From an uncultured Clostridia bacterium (lineage in GTDB: Bacteria > Bacillota > Clostridia > Lachnospirales > CAMVHY01): DNA of 5,954 bases. The stretch is taken from NCBI GenBank assembly GCA_947167415.1, contig CAMVHY010000095.1:1-5954 (forward strand), in the 5' to 3' direction. Positions 1 through 5,954 of this stretch are shown here, piece after piece. Made by a program: the position numbers and the translations under genes. Under the pieces are notes generated by a model. It saw only the letters and a program-made list of their open reading frames with translations, was not told where the DNA came from and searched no databases. The number at the start of each line of letters is the position of its first letter. Position 1 is the stretch's first letter.

Positions 1-569
1 ATGCTTAAAATATCAACAATGACCATACACTTTAACAATTCTAAAAGATAACTTCTCAATTTCTCCCTATTTTTTTCAGGTGTATTATTTTCTGATTTGC
101 AATATACCATCGTTTTATTATACCACGATTCAGTAAAAATTAATTTATCGACAGTATCTCCTTCACCTAATTCATTATTGTTTTCTTTGCCAAATATTTC
201 ATCATAGTTGTGAAAAACATCTTCATCTAAGTTGTCTTCATTATATATATCATTTTCTTGTCCGTTTTTGATTTGATCTCTTTGCTCATCTGAAATTATA
301 TCATTCTTTTCATCGATGAGAATTTCTTTAAAATACTTAGCGACGTTGTAATTACTCGCAGGTTCTATTTTGTCATAACCGCTACGCTGAGAAAAATAAT
401 TTAAATCTAACTTTGCTATCTCGTCAGCGATTTTCCAAATTCTTTCCGCATTTCCTTTGCCAAAAACAAAATCATGAAATGTTTTTGGCTGTTGTTTTGG
501 TTTATTATCTAAAGAACCACCATTATTCACAGAATCATTATCAAAATCGTCATCACGGTTTTCTTTCAT
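1..569 (-). CDS. Unrecognised acidic protein, 5' part only (189 codons visible)
   Basis: The frame is open from an ATG at 569 down to base 1, so the 3' end lies outside the window. GGAGG at 580-584 lies 10 nt before the ATG, and a consensus promoter lies just upstream. The visible protein starts MKENRDDDFDND. It has an Asp/Asn-rich head (residues 1-22), a Lys/Pro/Gln patch (23-29), a likely helical stretch (about 37-60), a second acidic region (about 84-140) and a moderately hydrophobic end (about 171-189). I see no signal peptide and no catalytic motif, and I recognise no family. The promoter and first 24 coding bases closely match those of the minus-strand gene at 4031-5548, so the two are probably related in expression and perhaps in origin. 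Its composition is real-gene-like: the frame is long and open in AT-rich DNA and has its own signals. Function is unknown. Confidence 0.8.
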   Translation of the reverse strand, partial: MKENRDDDFDNDSVNNGGSLDNKPKQQPKTFHDFVFGKGNAERIWKIADEIAKLDLNYFSQRSGYDKIEPASNYNVAKYFKEILIDEKNDIISDEQRDQIKNGQENDIYNEDNLDEDVFHNYDEIFGKENNNELGEGDTVDKLIFTESWYNKTMVYCKSENNTPEKNREKLRSYLLELLKCMVIVDILS

Positions 570-604
570 CAGTTTTCTGCCTCCAAATTTTTTTTTCACC
601 AATT

Positions 605-633
605 ATTATAAAATAAAAATTTTAATTTGTCAA
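605..633 (-). promoter_or_regulatory. Consensus sigma-70 promoter of the leftmost minus-strand gene
   Basis: Read on the minus strand, TTGACA (628-633) is followed by a 17-nt spacer and TATAAT (605-610). Both hexamers match the consensus exactly. Transcription should start near 598, giving a leader of about 29 nt that contains GGAGG and a T/A-rich run. The promoter is closely matched by the one upstream of the other minus-strand gene. A perfect consensus predicts strong, probably constitutive expression. Confidence 0.88.
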
Positions 634-748
634 GCACTTGAATTTATCTTTCTGCAAGAAAAATGATTTTAAAAATCAAAAGCAAAAAAGAAGATGATTT
701 TTGTTATTCGCTAAAAAAGTTAAAAAAAAATTTATAGATGAATAAGTC

Positions 749-777
749 TTGATTGGCGCTAGTTTAAATTATAAAAT
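749..777 (+). promoter_or_regulatory. Promoter of the wecB operon
   Basis: TTGATT (749-754) and TAAAAT (772-777) are separated by 17 nt. This predicts a start near 784 and a leader of about 34 nt before the TTG start of the epimerase gene. It is the only good rightward promoter in the 570-817 gap. The -35 box is part of an 11-base word, TTGATTGGCGC, that recurs inverted at 5740-5750. Confidence 0.65.
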
Positions 778-804
778 TTAGCGGGCAAAAATTATTTTTT
801 AATC

Positions 805-808
805 GAGG
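805..808 (+). promoter_or_regulatory. Ribosome binding site that selects the TTG start of wecB
   Basis: GAGG lies 9 nt before the TTG at 818 but 21 nt before the next in-frame ATG at 830. The TTG start also gives the N-terminus MIKTMIIFGTRPEAIK, which matches the usual length of this family ahead of the GTRPEAIK motif. Confidence 0.75.
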
Positions 809-817
809 CGATAATAT

Positions 818-1978
818 TTGATAAAAACGATGATTATTTTTGGAACAAGACCTGAAGCAATAAAATTTATTCCGGTCATAAAAAAAATTGTTTCTGACAA
901 AATTAATTTTGATTTAAAAATTTGTGTAAGTGCACAACATAGAAATATGTTGGACGAAGTTTTAAATAATTTTGGAATAAAACCTGATTATGATTTGAAT
1001 ATCATGAGCAAAAATCAAACTTTGAGCGAAATAAATTCGAAAATAAGTATTGAGCTTGAAAAAATTTTTGAGAAAGAAAAGTTTAATTTGGTTTTAGTTC
1101 AAGGCGATACAAATACAGCTTTTATTGGAGCGCTAACTGCATTTTATAATAAAATTAAAATTGCACATGTCGAAGCAGGTTTAAGATCTTTTAATAAATT
1201 TGAGCCGTTTCCGGAAGAAATAAATCGTAAATTTATTTCGCAATTGGCAGATATAAATTTTGCTCCGACTCAACAGGCAAAAAAAAATTTGCTAGCAGAA
1301 AATATTCTGCAAGAAAATATTTTTGTGACAGGAAATACTGTTATTGATTGTATAAATTTGAATCTGAAAAAAGACTATGTGTTTGAGAATAAAATTTTGA
1401 GGGGAATTGATTTTGCGGATAAAAAAAATAAATTTATTTTGGTTACGGCTCATAGACGAGAAAATTTTGGCACGCCATTAAAAAATATTTGTCAGGCGAT
1501 ATTAAAATTAAGCGAGGATAAAAATTTAAAATTTATTTATGCTGTTCATCCAAATCCAAACGTTAAAGATGTCGTTTATAATATTTTAGGCGGAAAAGAA
1601 AATATTTATTTAACTGAGCCGTTAAATATAAAAGATCTGCATAATTTAATTTCAAAAGTTTATTTGGTAATGACAGATTCCGGTGGATTACAAGAAGAAG
1701 TTCCAAGTTTTAATAAACCGGTTTTAGTTTTGAGAAATGTAACGGAAAGACAAGAAGGTTTATTAACAGGAGCATTAAAATTAATTGGGACAGATGAAAA
1801 TAAAATTATTAAGAACGTAAAAAAATTGATTGAAAATGATTTGGAATATAAAATCATGTGTAAAGCAAAAAATCCATTCGGAGATGGAAAATCTGCTGAT
1901 AGAATTTATCAAGATTTATTGTTTTATTTCGATCCAATAAATAATAAAGCGGCGGAGGATTTTATTTTTGAATGTTGA
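818..1978 (+). CDS. wecB: UDP-N-acetylglucosamine 2-epimerase (non-hydrolysing)
   Basis: This cytoplasmic enzyme (WecB/MnaA) interconverts UDP-GlcNAc and UDP-ManNAc, the ManNAc donor for wall teichoic acid linkage units and other surface glycans. Its 386 residues are near the usual 360-380. Visible family motifs are GTRPEAIK (9-16), AQHR (39-42), QGDT (95-98), HVEAGLRS (117-124), PEEINR (132-137), GNTVID (172-177), TAHRREN (210-216), HPNP (244-247), DSGGLQEE (287-294), TERQEG (309-314) and NPFGDGK (352-358). By comparison with E. coli WecB, D97, E119, E133 and H212 fill the catalytic positions, so it looks fully active. AQHR and QTLSEI belong to the region used for allosteric UDP-GlcNAc binding in bacterial enzymes. 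It starts with TTG and is the first gene of a three-gene operon; its end overlaps the next gene by 11 nt. No downstream teichoic acid gene is in view, so the pathway cannot be fixed. Confidence 0.95.
   Translation: MIKTMIIFGTRPEAIKFIPVIKKIVSDKINFDLKICVSAQHRNMLDEVLNNFGIKPDYDLNIMSKNQTLSEINSKISIELEKIFEKEKFNLVLVQGDTNTAFIGALTAFYNKIKIAHVEAGLRSFNKFEPFPEEINRKFISQLADINFAPTQQAKKNLLAENILQENIFVTGNTVIDCINLNLKKDYVFENKILRGIDFADKKNKFILVTAHRRENFGTPLKNICQAILKLSEDKNLKFIYAVHPNPNVKDVVYNILGGKENIYLTEPLNIKDLHNLISKVYLVMTDSGGLQEEVPSFNKPVLVLRNVTERQEGLLTGALKLIGTDENKIIKNVKKLIENDLEYKIMCKAKNPFGDGKSADRIYQDLLFYFDPINNKAAEDFIFEC
1954..1958 (+). promoter_or_regulatory. Ribosome binding site for the DUF5711-like gene, inside wecB
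   Basis: GGAGG lies 9 nt before the TTG at 1968, within the last codons of the epimerase gene. It supports the TTG start and translational coupling across the 11-nt overlap. Confidence 0.8.
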
Positions 1979-3176
1979 AAATAAAATTGGGCAAAAAATA
2001 ATTTGGCTAATTGTTTTTTTTGTTGTGATATGTTTTGTTTTGTTTTTGTTTGCGCTAAAAAATAATTTTATTTTTGATTTGATTTATGATTTTAATGAGG
2101 AAAAAGAATTTTTTAAGAACGAAAATAATGATCTGATAGATTTGTATAAAGTAAATAAAAATAATTTTTTTGTTTGTATGAACGGGAAATTAAAATTAAT
2201 GGATTTTATGAATGAGCGAGAAAAATGGAGCGAAAGTTTGAATTTTGTCGAACCAGTTTTTCAGAACAAAAAAAAAATATTTGGTGTTTCGGATATAAAA
2301 TCGAATTTGGTATCGATTTATAATCTCGACGGAAAATTATATGAAATAAAAATAAACGCAGGCGAAAATTTGCTCGCGTTTTTTGTTAGTGAAAATGGAT
2401 GTTGTGTTTGCATTACAAAAGGAGAAAATTTTTATAATATAAATGTTTATAATCAGAGCGGCGAAAAAATTTTGTCAAATGTTTATCACGAGGAAAATAT
2501 TTTTCCAATTGGAGCAGATATTTCGCCAGACGGAAAAATTTTGGCTATAGATTATGTTGATTTGAATAATATAAAACCTGAATCGAAAATTGTTTTTATG
2601 CGTGTGGATAATCAAAATATTTTTGGGTCTGTGCAAGAAAAAGAAAGTTTTATTCACGGCATAAATTTTGTTTCGAATGAGCAGATAGTTTTGTTTGATA
2701 AGCGTGAAATTATTTGCAAAGAGATTAAAAAAAATAATATAAAAGAAAAGTGGCGAATTAAATTTAATAGCATAATAAGCGAAATGGATTTTAACGAAAA
2801 TTTTTTGGTGGTAAAAATAGATAATCAGACTGAAAGTTTTTTGAAATCTGGAAGTTTGATAGAAATTTATAATATGAATTCAGGGCAAAAAAAAAGTTTT
2901 TTTGAGGCAAAAAATCGGATTGATTTCATAAATTTTGATAAAGAATTAAATTATATTTTGTTGGTCAGCCTGAATAATTTTTTTGTGATTGATGTAAACG
3001 GAAAAATTTTGTTTGAAAATAATTTGACAGGTGAATATAAAAAAGCTTGCTTTTTAAATAAAGCAAATAAAATTTTATTTTTGCGAGACAATAAAATTTT
3101 GCTTCAGGAATTTGAAAAAAAATCAAATAACAATGGGAGGAATCAAAATGGATTTGAGCTTTTTGAAAAAAATTGA
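1968..3176 (+). CDS. Membrane-anchored beta-propeller-like protein (DUF5711-like)
   Basis: The protein has 402 residues. A short N-terminus is followed by one strong membrane segment (about 11-30) with no signal-peptidase site, so the body probably lies outside the membrane in N-in orientation. The body shows repeated strand-turn-strand blocks typical of beta-propellers: around 69-79, 116-130 (YNLDGKLYEI), 159-171 (YNQSGEKIL), 183-198 (ISPDGKILAI), 299-311 and 340-350 (DVNGKILFE). I recall DUF5711 proteins beside CvpA-family genes in clostridia, and this fits, but the assignment is from pattern and context. The propeller suggests a binding or scaffold role at the cell surface; no catalytic site is seen. 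The start is TTG, set by GGAGG at 1954-1958. It overlaps wecB by 11 nt and the next gene by 29 nt, so the three are co-translated. A runs of 10 (2268-2277) and 9 (2887-2895) lie within it. Confidence 0.75.
   Translation: MNVENKIGQKIIWLIVFFVVICFVLFLFALKNNFIFDLIYDFNEEKEFFKNENNDLIDLYKVNKNNFFVCMNGKLKLMDFMNEREKWSESLNFVEPVFQNKKKIFGVSDIKSNLVSIYNLDGKLYEIKINAGENLLAFFVSENGCCVCITKGENFYNINVYNQSGEKILSNVYHEENIFPIGADISPDGKILAIDYVDLNNIKPESKIVFMRVDNQNIFGSVQEKESFIHGINFVSNEQIVLFDKREIICKEIKKNNIKEKWRIKFNSIISEMDFNENFLVVKIDNQTESFLKSGSLIEIYNMNSGQKKSFFEAKNRIDFINFDKELNYILLVSLNNFFVIDVNGKILFENNLTGEYKKACFLNKANKILFLRDNKILLQEFEKKSNNNGRNQNGFELFEKN
3135..3140 (+). promoter_or_regulatory. Ribosome binding site deciding the start of the cvpA-like gene
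   Basis: GGGAGG lies 7 nt before the ATG at 3148. A longer reading from a TTG at 3112 has only a weak GG at about 3 nt. The ATG at 3148 is therefore preferred, removing 12 residues from the longest reading. Confidence 0.85.
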
Positions 3177-3945
3177 CTGGACGTTTTTTAATTGGCTGGA
3201 TATTTTATTTTTTGTGATATTGATTTATTTTATGCGAAAATATATGAAACGCGGATTAGTAAGATCGTTATTTAAAATGGCTTTAGGAGCATTATCTATT
3301 TTTTTATCGGCATTATTAAGTCCAGTTGTCAATGGGTTTATAAAAAATAAAACTCCATTTTATGATATTTTAAAAGGCTTGATAAAAAATATTATAGACT
3401 CGTCGCAAAACATAAATGCACAAAGTATTTCTGGAGTTGTCAAAGATAATATTATCAGTAATGCAGAGGCATCGCTCGGAATAAGTCGTGATTTACTAAA
3501 CGAGATTTTAATTCCGGATGTAATTAAAAATAGATTTTTGTCAGTTAATCATTTGGGAATCAGTAAAATTTTAAATTTAGAAACGTTAAAGGATTATTTA
3601 GCCGGGGGTTTGGCGAATATTTTATTAAATATAATTTGTATCGCTTTAACTTCGGTTTTAATTTTTCTGATTTTATCTTTTATAGATAAGTCGCACAACT
3701 TGGTTTATTATTTGCCGTTTTTAAGTTTTGTAAATAAATTTGGCGGAATTGTCATAGGATTGTGTTGGGGAATAATATTTCTTTTGATATCGTGTGTGTT
3801 TATTTCTTTGGTGGTTGATTTGCCAAGTTTGCAATTTTTAAAAATAGCGTTTAGAGAATCAAAATTCGCAATTAAATTTTATGATTGGAATCTTATATTG
3901 CATTGGGTGATGAATTTTATTCCGGGATTAAAAATAAATAAATAG
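3148..3945 (+). CDS. CvpA-family integral membrane protein
   Basis: The protein has 265 residues with four predicted membrane segments at about 17-35, 42-62, 155-179 and 197-224. A mostly polar region of about 90 residues lies between the second and third. The N-terminal pattern of WLDI, a hydrophobic helix and then KRGLVRSLF (34-42) is characteristic of CvpA-family proteins. E. coli CvpA is needed for colicin V export, but in Firmicutes the family has no firm biochemical role, so only the family name is offered. The loop between helices 2 and 3 is longer than I would expect for E. coli CvpA. The gene is the last in the operon, overlaps the previous gene by 29 nt and is followed by a terminator 30 nt after its stop. 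Its last 163 bases before the final two codons are duplicated at 5792-5954. Confidence 0.85.
   Translation: MDLSFLKKIDWTFFNWLDILFFVILIYFMRKYMKRGLVRSLFKMALGALSIFLSALLSPVVNGFIKNKTPFYDILKGLIKNIIDSSQNINAQSISGVVKDNIISNAEASLGISRDLLNEILIPDVIKNRFLSVNHLGISKILNLETLKDYLAGGLANILLNIICIALTSVLIFLILSFIDKSHNLVYYLPFLSFVNKFGGIVIGLCWGIIFLLISCVFISLVVDLPSLQFLKIAFRESKFAIKFYDWNLILHWVMNFIPGLKINK
3777..3939 (+). repeat. Direct repeat, copy 1 (3' end of the cvpA-like gene)
   Basis: This segment recurs at 5792-5954 in the same orientation with no gaps and 156 of 163 identical bases (offset 2015). It encodes the fourth membrane segment and the C-terminal tail of the CvpA-like protein. The left border is sharp: similarity stops just before ATTTCTTTTGATATCG. 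The right border is cut by the window end, so the repeat may be longer. Confidence 0.97.
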
Positions 3946-3974
3946 ATGATATGTAATTTTTTTTTGGGAAACAA

Positions 3975-4002
3975 AAAGCCGTGACTAAAAAATCACGGCT
4001 TT
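3975..4002. terminator. Intrinsic terminator, probably bidirectional
   Basis: AAAGCCGTGA (3975-3984) pairs perfectly with TCACGGCTTT (3993-4002) around an 8-nt loop. A T-rich tract follows on the plus strand (4004-4021). Read on the minus strand, the stem runs into TTTTTG. It lies between two converging genes: 30 nt past the stop of the cvpA-like gene and 28 nt past the stop of the minus-strand gene. It can end both transcripts. Confidence 0.93.
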
Positions 4003-4030
4003 CTTATTTTTTTTCTTTTTTTCATTAACT

Positions 4031-5548
4031 TTATTGTTGAAGATCTGTTCCTTGTTGTTTTTCTACTGATGGTTCTTTTTTGTCTTGAGCTATCTGTTCA
4101 AATTTTTTAATTTCGTCCTCAGATTGAGAAATGCATTTGTCTATATAAACGATAATATTATTTTTTTTATTACTTAAGATTCTTTTTGCTTTGTGCAAAC
4201 TAAGATGCCTCTCAACTAATTTTAATTCCAGATTCTGTGGAATTTGTAAAAACTGGCTTGCTTGAGTAGCAAAATATTTTCTGCGTTCCTGCCGATATCG
4301 TTCAACACTTTTGTAAAGAATCAGTGCCAACAATGCGATGATAAAAATACAGTCTAAAATAATACCCCAAGCAAAACTTAATGATAATATAAGCAAAATT
4401 GTCGGAGCACAACATATAATTGCATTTAAAATTAACAACCAAATATTATTTTTTTTCAAAATTTGTTCTAGTTTGTTACAATACATTATTTGATACATTA
4501 GTTGATACATTAGTTGTATATCTGCTACATTTTTTTGCAACATTAATTTTTCTTCGTCAGTGTCAGGCACGCCACCCACGGTTGCTGTTTCTTTTGTTTC
4601 TAAATTGTTGAAGCGAGAAACAAACAAAAAAATCTTGTATACGGGATAAATAAACGTTAGATCTAAAAAAATATTTTTTAAAAATGAAGCAATATATCCT
4701 AAAAATGTTCTATTTGTTATAGCAAACTGCTCATCCTTAACTCCAAAAATTTTTTTGATATCTTGAATCGTATTCTTATATAAATTCTCTAATTTTTGTT
4801 TTATATTGCCAAGATTTTTAATCTCTTCTTGTAGTTGCAATAATGCATTGTCTCTCGCTAATTTATCACAGAGGTTTACGGAGTGAAAAGACGAATGATT
4901 GTTATTACTCGAATTAATTAACAATTCCTTCATCTCATTCATCTTCGAATTATAATTCTCTAAAATCTTCATAAAGTTATCTCCTAGTCCGATTGCCCTC
5001 ATTTCTTCTATTTGTTGTGCACAGAAAAGCAGAACTTTTGCAAGTTCACCACCAAAATCATCTTCTCCTTTGGCAATCTCAGACAATACACAAAAAATAA
5101 ATTCAATCGCATACCCGACACTATAAGACATTTCTTGTGAGGCTAAATCAGGATTATTTTCATATAATCCCACTATATAATCGATTTTTTCTTCTACTGT
5201 TGGCACGATTTTGCTTCCTGATTTTAAATTTAAATTACCACCTTGAGCAAAATTATTTTGCGTCACATTATCATTATCTTTTATATCTTCACAATCATTA
5301 TTTTTATCCGTAAAACTATTATTTTCATTTGATTGACTTGAATGACCTTTTTTTATTTCGATCTTGTTAAATATCTCAAACAAATCTCTGTCATATTTAA
5401 CCAACTGTTTTAATGCACTGGCAATGTTTTGTGATTCTCCCTCTTTTGATAATTCAACCTTTTGATAATTTGTCATATTTATATCATTCAAGCTATCGTT
5501 GATCTTTTTTGATTTTTCATTGCCATCGTCGCTACTGCTTTCTTTCAT
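4031..5548 (-). CDS. Unrecognised coiled-coil protein with a paired membrane segment
   Basis: The protein has 505 residues from the ATG at 5548. A longer reading from an ATG at 5587 has no ribosome site, whereas AGGAGA (5561-5566) precedes 5548, and the first 24 bases then align with the other minus-strand gene. In order: acidic Asp/Ser/Asn/Lys head (1-25); Asn/Asp-rich linker (about 70-112); a helical region with a hydrophobic stretch (about 139-159); a predicted coiled coil (about 229-267); a hydrophobic stretch (about 290-311); a YQLM tandem repeat (345-356); two closely spaced membrane segments (about 368-389 and 392-412); and a very basic then charged helical tail (413-505). There is no signal peptide or enzyme motif. 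The hairpin of two membrane helices between helical arms would place both ends on the same side of a membrane. I recognise no family. It has its own promoter and a terminator, and is flanked by two copies of the cvpA 3' end. Confidence 0.85.
   Translation of the reverse strand: MKESSSDDGNEKSKKINDSLNDINMTNYQKVELSKEGESQNIASALKQLVKYDRDLFEIFNKIEIKKGHSSQSNENNSFTDKNNDCEDIKDNDNVTQNNFAQGGNLNLKSGSKIVPTVEEKIDYIVGLYENNPDLASQEMSYSVGYAIEFIFCVLSEIAKGEDDFGGELAKVLLFCAQQIEEMRAIGLGDNFMKILENYNSKMNEMKELLINSSNNNHSSFHSVNLCDKLARDNALLQLQEEIKNLGNIKQKLENLYKNTIQDIKKIFGVKDEQFAITNRTFLGYIASFLKNIFLDLTFIYPVYKIFLFVSRFNNLETKETATVGGVPDTDEEKLMLQKNVADIQLMYQLMYQIMYCNKLEQILKKNNIWLLILNAIICCAPTILLILSLSFAWGIILDCIFIIALLALILYKSVERYRQERRKYFATQASQFLQIPQNLELKLVERHLSLHKAKRILSNKKNNIIVYIDKCISQSEDEIKKFEQIAQDKKEPSVEKQQGTDLQQ
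4480..4515 (-). repeat. In-frame 12-bp tandem repeat coding for QLMY-type units
   Basis: Three units of 12 bp lie head to tail. Two are identical on the plus strand (GATACATTAGTT at 4492-4503 and 4504-4515), and the third (4480-4491) differs at two bases. In the minus-strand gene they read QLMY QLMY QIMY just before the paired membrane segments. The unit is a multiple of three, so copy-number changes would keep the frame. Confidence 0.9.
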
Positions 5549-5560
5549 AGCAAAATCAAT

Positions 5561-5566
5561 TCTCCT
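5561..5566 (-). promoter_or_regulatory. Ribosome binding site supporting the ATG at 5548
   Basis: AGGAGA on the minus strand lies 12 nt before the ATG at 5548, slightly long but usable. The alternative ATG at 5587 has nothing comparable upstream. Family resemblance at the N-terminus also points to 5548. Confidence 0.7.
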
Positions 5567-5619
5567 AAAAATTTGTTTTAAAAACATCTGATGCAGTTAC
5601 ATCTAAAATCACTATGATA

Positions 5620-5648
5620 ATTTTAAAACAAAATTTTTCATTTGTCAA
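5620..5648 (-). promoter_or_regulatory. Sigma-70 promoter of the 505-residue minus-strand gene
   Basis: On the minus strand, TTGACA (5643-5648), a 17-nt spacer and TAAAAT (5620-5625) form a strong promoter. It predicts a start near 5613 and a leader of about 65 nt to the ATG at 5548. Over 34 bases, including the spacer, it matches the promoter at 605-633 at 28 positions, far more than the hexamers alone require. Confidence 0.85.
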
Positions 5649-5687
5649 GAGTAACTCAAAATTTTTATTTATTTTTTATTGGTTCGA

Positions 5688-5954
5688 ATGTTTAATTTGA
5701 TTGTCTATTTAAAAATTTTTATTGTTTATTTATGTTTTTGCGCCAATCAATTATCGTTTTACTTGTTTTATTTTTCGAATGCAATAAAAAAATTTCTTTT
5801 GATATCGTGTGTATTTATTTCTTTGGTGATTGATTTGCCAAGTTTGCAATTTTTAAAAATAGCGTTTAGGGAATCAAAATTCGCAATTAAATTTTATGAC
5901 TGGGATTTTATATTGCATTGGGTGATGAATTTTATTTCGGGATTAAAAATAAAT
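5688..5954 (+). pseudogene. Probable cvpA 3'-end remnant fused to an unrelated open frame
   Basis: The frame of the duplicated cvpA 3' end is open from the window edge back to an ATG at 5688 (89 codons visible). The first 35 codons (starting MFNLIVYLKIF) come from AT-rich spacer and do not resemble the CvpA-like protein. From 5793 the frame follows the CvpA tail (FLLISCVFISLV...) with V to I, N to D, L to F and P to S changes. There is no ribosome site before 5688, and three of the four membrane segments are missing. I read this as a remnant left by duplication rather than a working gene. A short hydrophobic protein cannot be excluded because the frame has stayed open. Confidence 0.55.
5792..5954 (+). 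repeat. Direct repeat, copy 2 (displaced cvpA 3' end)
   Basis: This is 156 of 163 bases identical to 3777-3939, without gaps. All seven differences (5813, 5829, 5870, 5900, 5904, 5907, 5937) are transitions; three are silent and four change a residue. The copy reaches the window edge still in alignment, so it probably continues. Confidence 0.97.

Noticed and set aside
413..616. Plus-strand open frame of 67 codons
   Set aside because: It lies antisense to the leftmost minus-strand gene and its promoter, has no ribosome site and has a biased, non-protein-like composition.
664..678. TGATTTT-A-AAAATCA palindrome in the divergent intergenic region
   Set aside because: It could be an operator, but such A/T palindromes are common in DNA this AT-rich and nothing else supports it.
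1660..1857. Minus-strand open frame inside wecB
   Set aside because: It is antisense to the conserved C-terminal motifs of the epimerase and has no signals of its own.
2475..2657. Minus-strand open frame inside the DUF5711-like gene
   Set aside because: It is a chance frame in AT-rich DNA opposite a well-supported gene.
3112..3147. Longer start (TTG) for the cvpA-like gene
   Set aside because: There is no good ribosome site, whereas GGGAGG is 7 nt before the ATG at 3148 and the family N-terminus begins there.
4420..4611. Plus-strand open frame opposite the membrane and repeat region of the minus-strand gene
   Set aside because: Its apparent repeats are the antisense of the QLMY minisatellite, and there is no promoter or ribosome site.
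5549..5587. Longer start (ATG at 5587) for the 505-residue gene
   Set aside because: It lacks a ribosome site, and the alignment with the other minus-strand gene begins at the ATG at 5548.
5683..5781. Repeated TTCGAATG (5683-5690 and 5774-5781) as cassette boundary repeats
   Set aside because: Eight bases is too short to be meaningful here, and neither copy coincides with the repeat border at 5792.
3777..5954. Insertion sequence or transposon
   Set aside because: No transposase, integrase or terminal inverted repeats are visible; only direct repeats derived from cvpA are present.

Overview
The window is very AT-rich and bacterial. It uses the standard code: TGG is Trp and TGA ends two genes. 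Shine-Dalgarno sites are strong, two genes start with TTG, and the promoters are classical sigma-70 type. A UDP-GlcNAc 2-epimerase, a one-pass beta-propeller-like protein resembling DUF5711, and a CvpA-family membrane protein follow one another. This suggests a low-GC Firmicute, probably a clostridial (Oscillospirales-like) lineage. The extreme AT bias and long A runs would fit a host-associated or reduced genome. This placement is inference; there is no rRNA or other marker to confirm it.

Layout. (1) Positions 1-569, minus strand: the 5' part of an unrecognised acidic protein whose 3' end lies outside the window. It has a textbook promoter. (2) Positions 570-817: a divergent intergenic region holding that promoter and a second one facing right. 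(3) Positions 818-3945, plus strand: an overlapping three-gene operon of wecB/mnaA, the DUF5711-like gene and cvpA-like gene, closed by a strong terminator at 3975-4002 that can work in both directions. (4) Positions 4031-5548, minus strand: an unrecognised 505-residue coiled-coil protein with a pair of adjacent membrane segments. (5) Positions 5549-5791: its promoter and leader plus AT-rich spacer. (6) Positions 5792-5954: a second, 96% identical copy of the 3' end of the cvpA-like gene, running off the window edge.

Two observations stand out. The two minus-strand genes have unrelated bodies but share a near-identical promoter (28 of 34 bases) and a matching first 24 coding bases (19 of 24). 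They look like members of one co-expressed, lineage-specific family. In addition, the second minus-strand gene lies between two direct copies of the cvpA 3' end, 2015 bp apart. This is the arrangement expected of a duplicated cassette, or of an element integrated at the 3' end of a gene. Together they suggest that a family of orphan proteins is being spread or amplified around a housekeeping operon. The plus-strand operon itself appears to be ordinary cell-envelope functions: ManNAc precursor supply and two membrane proteins.
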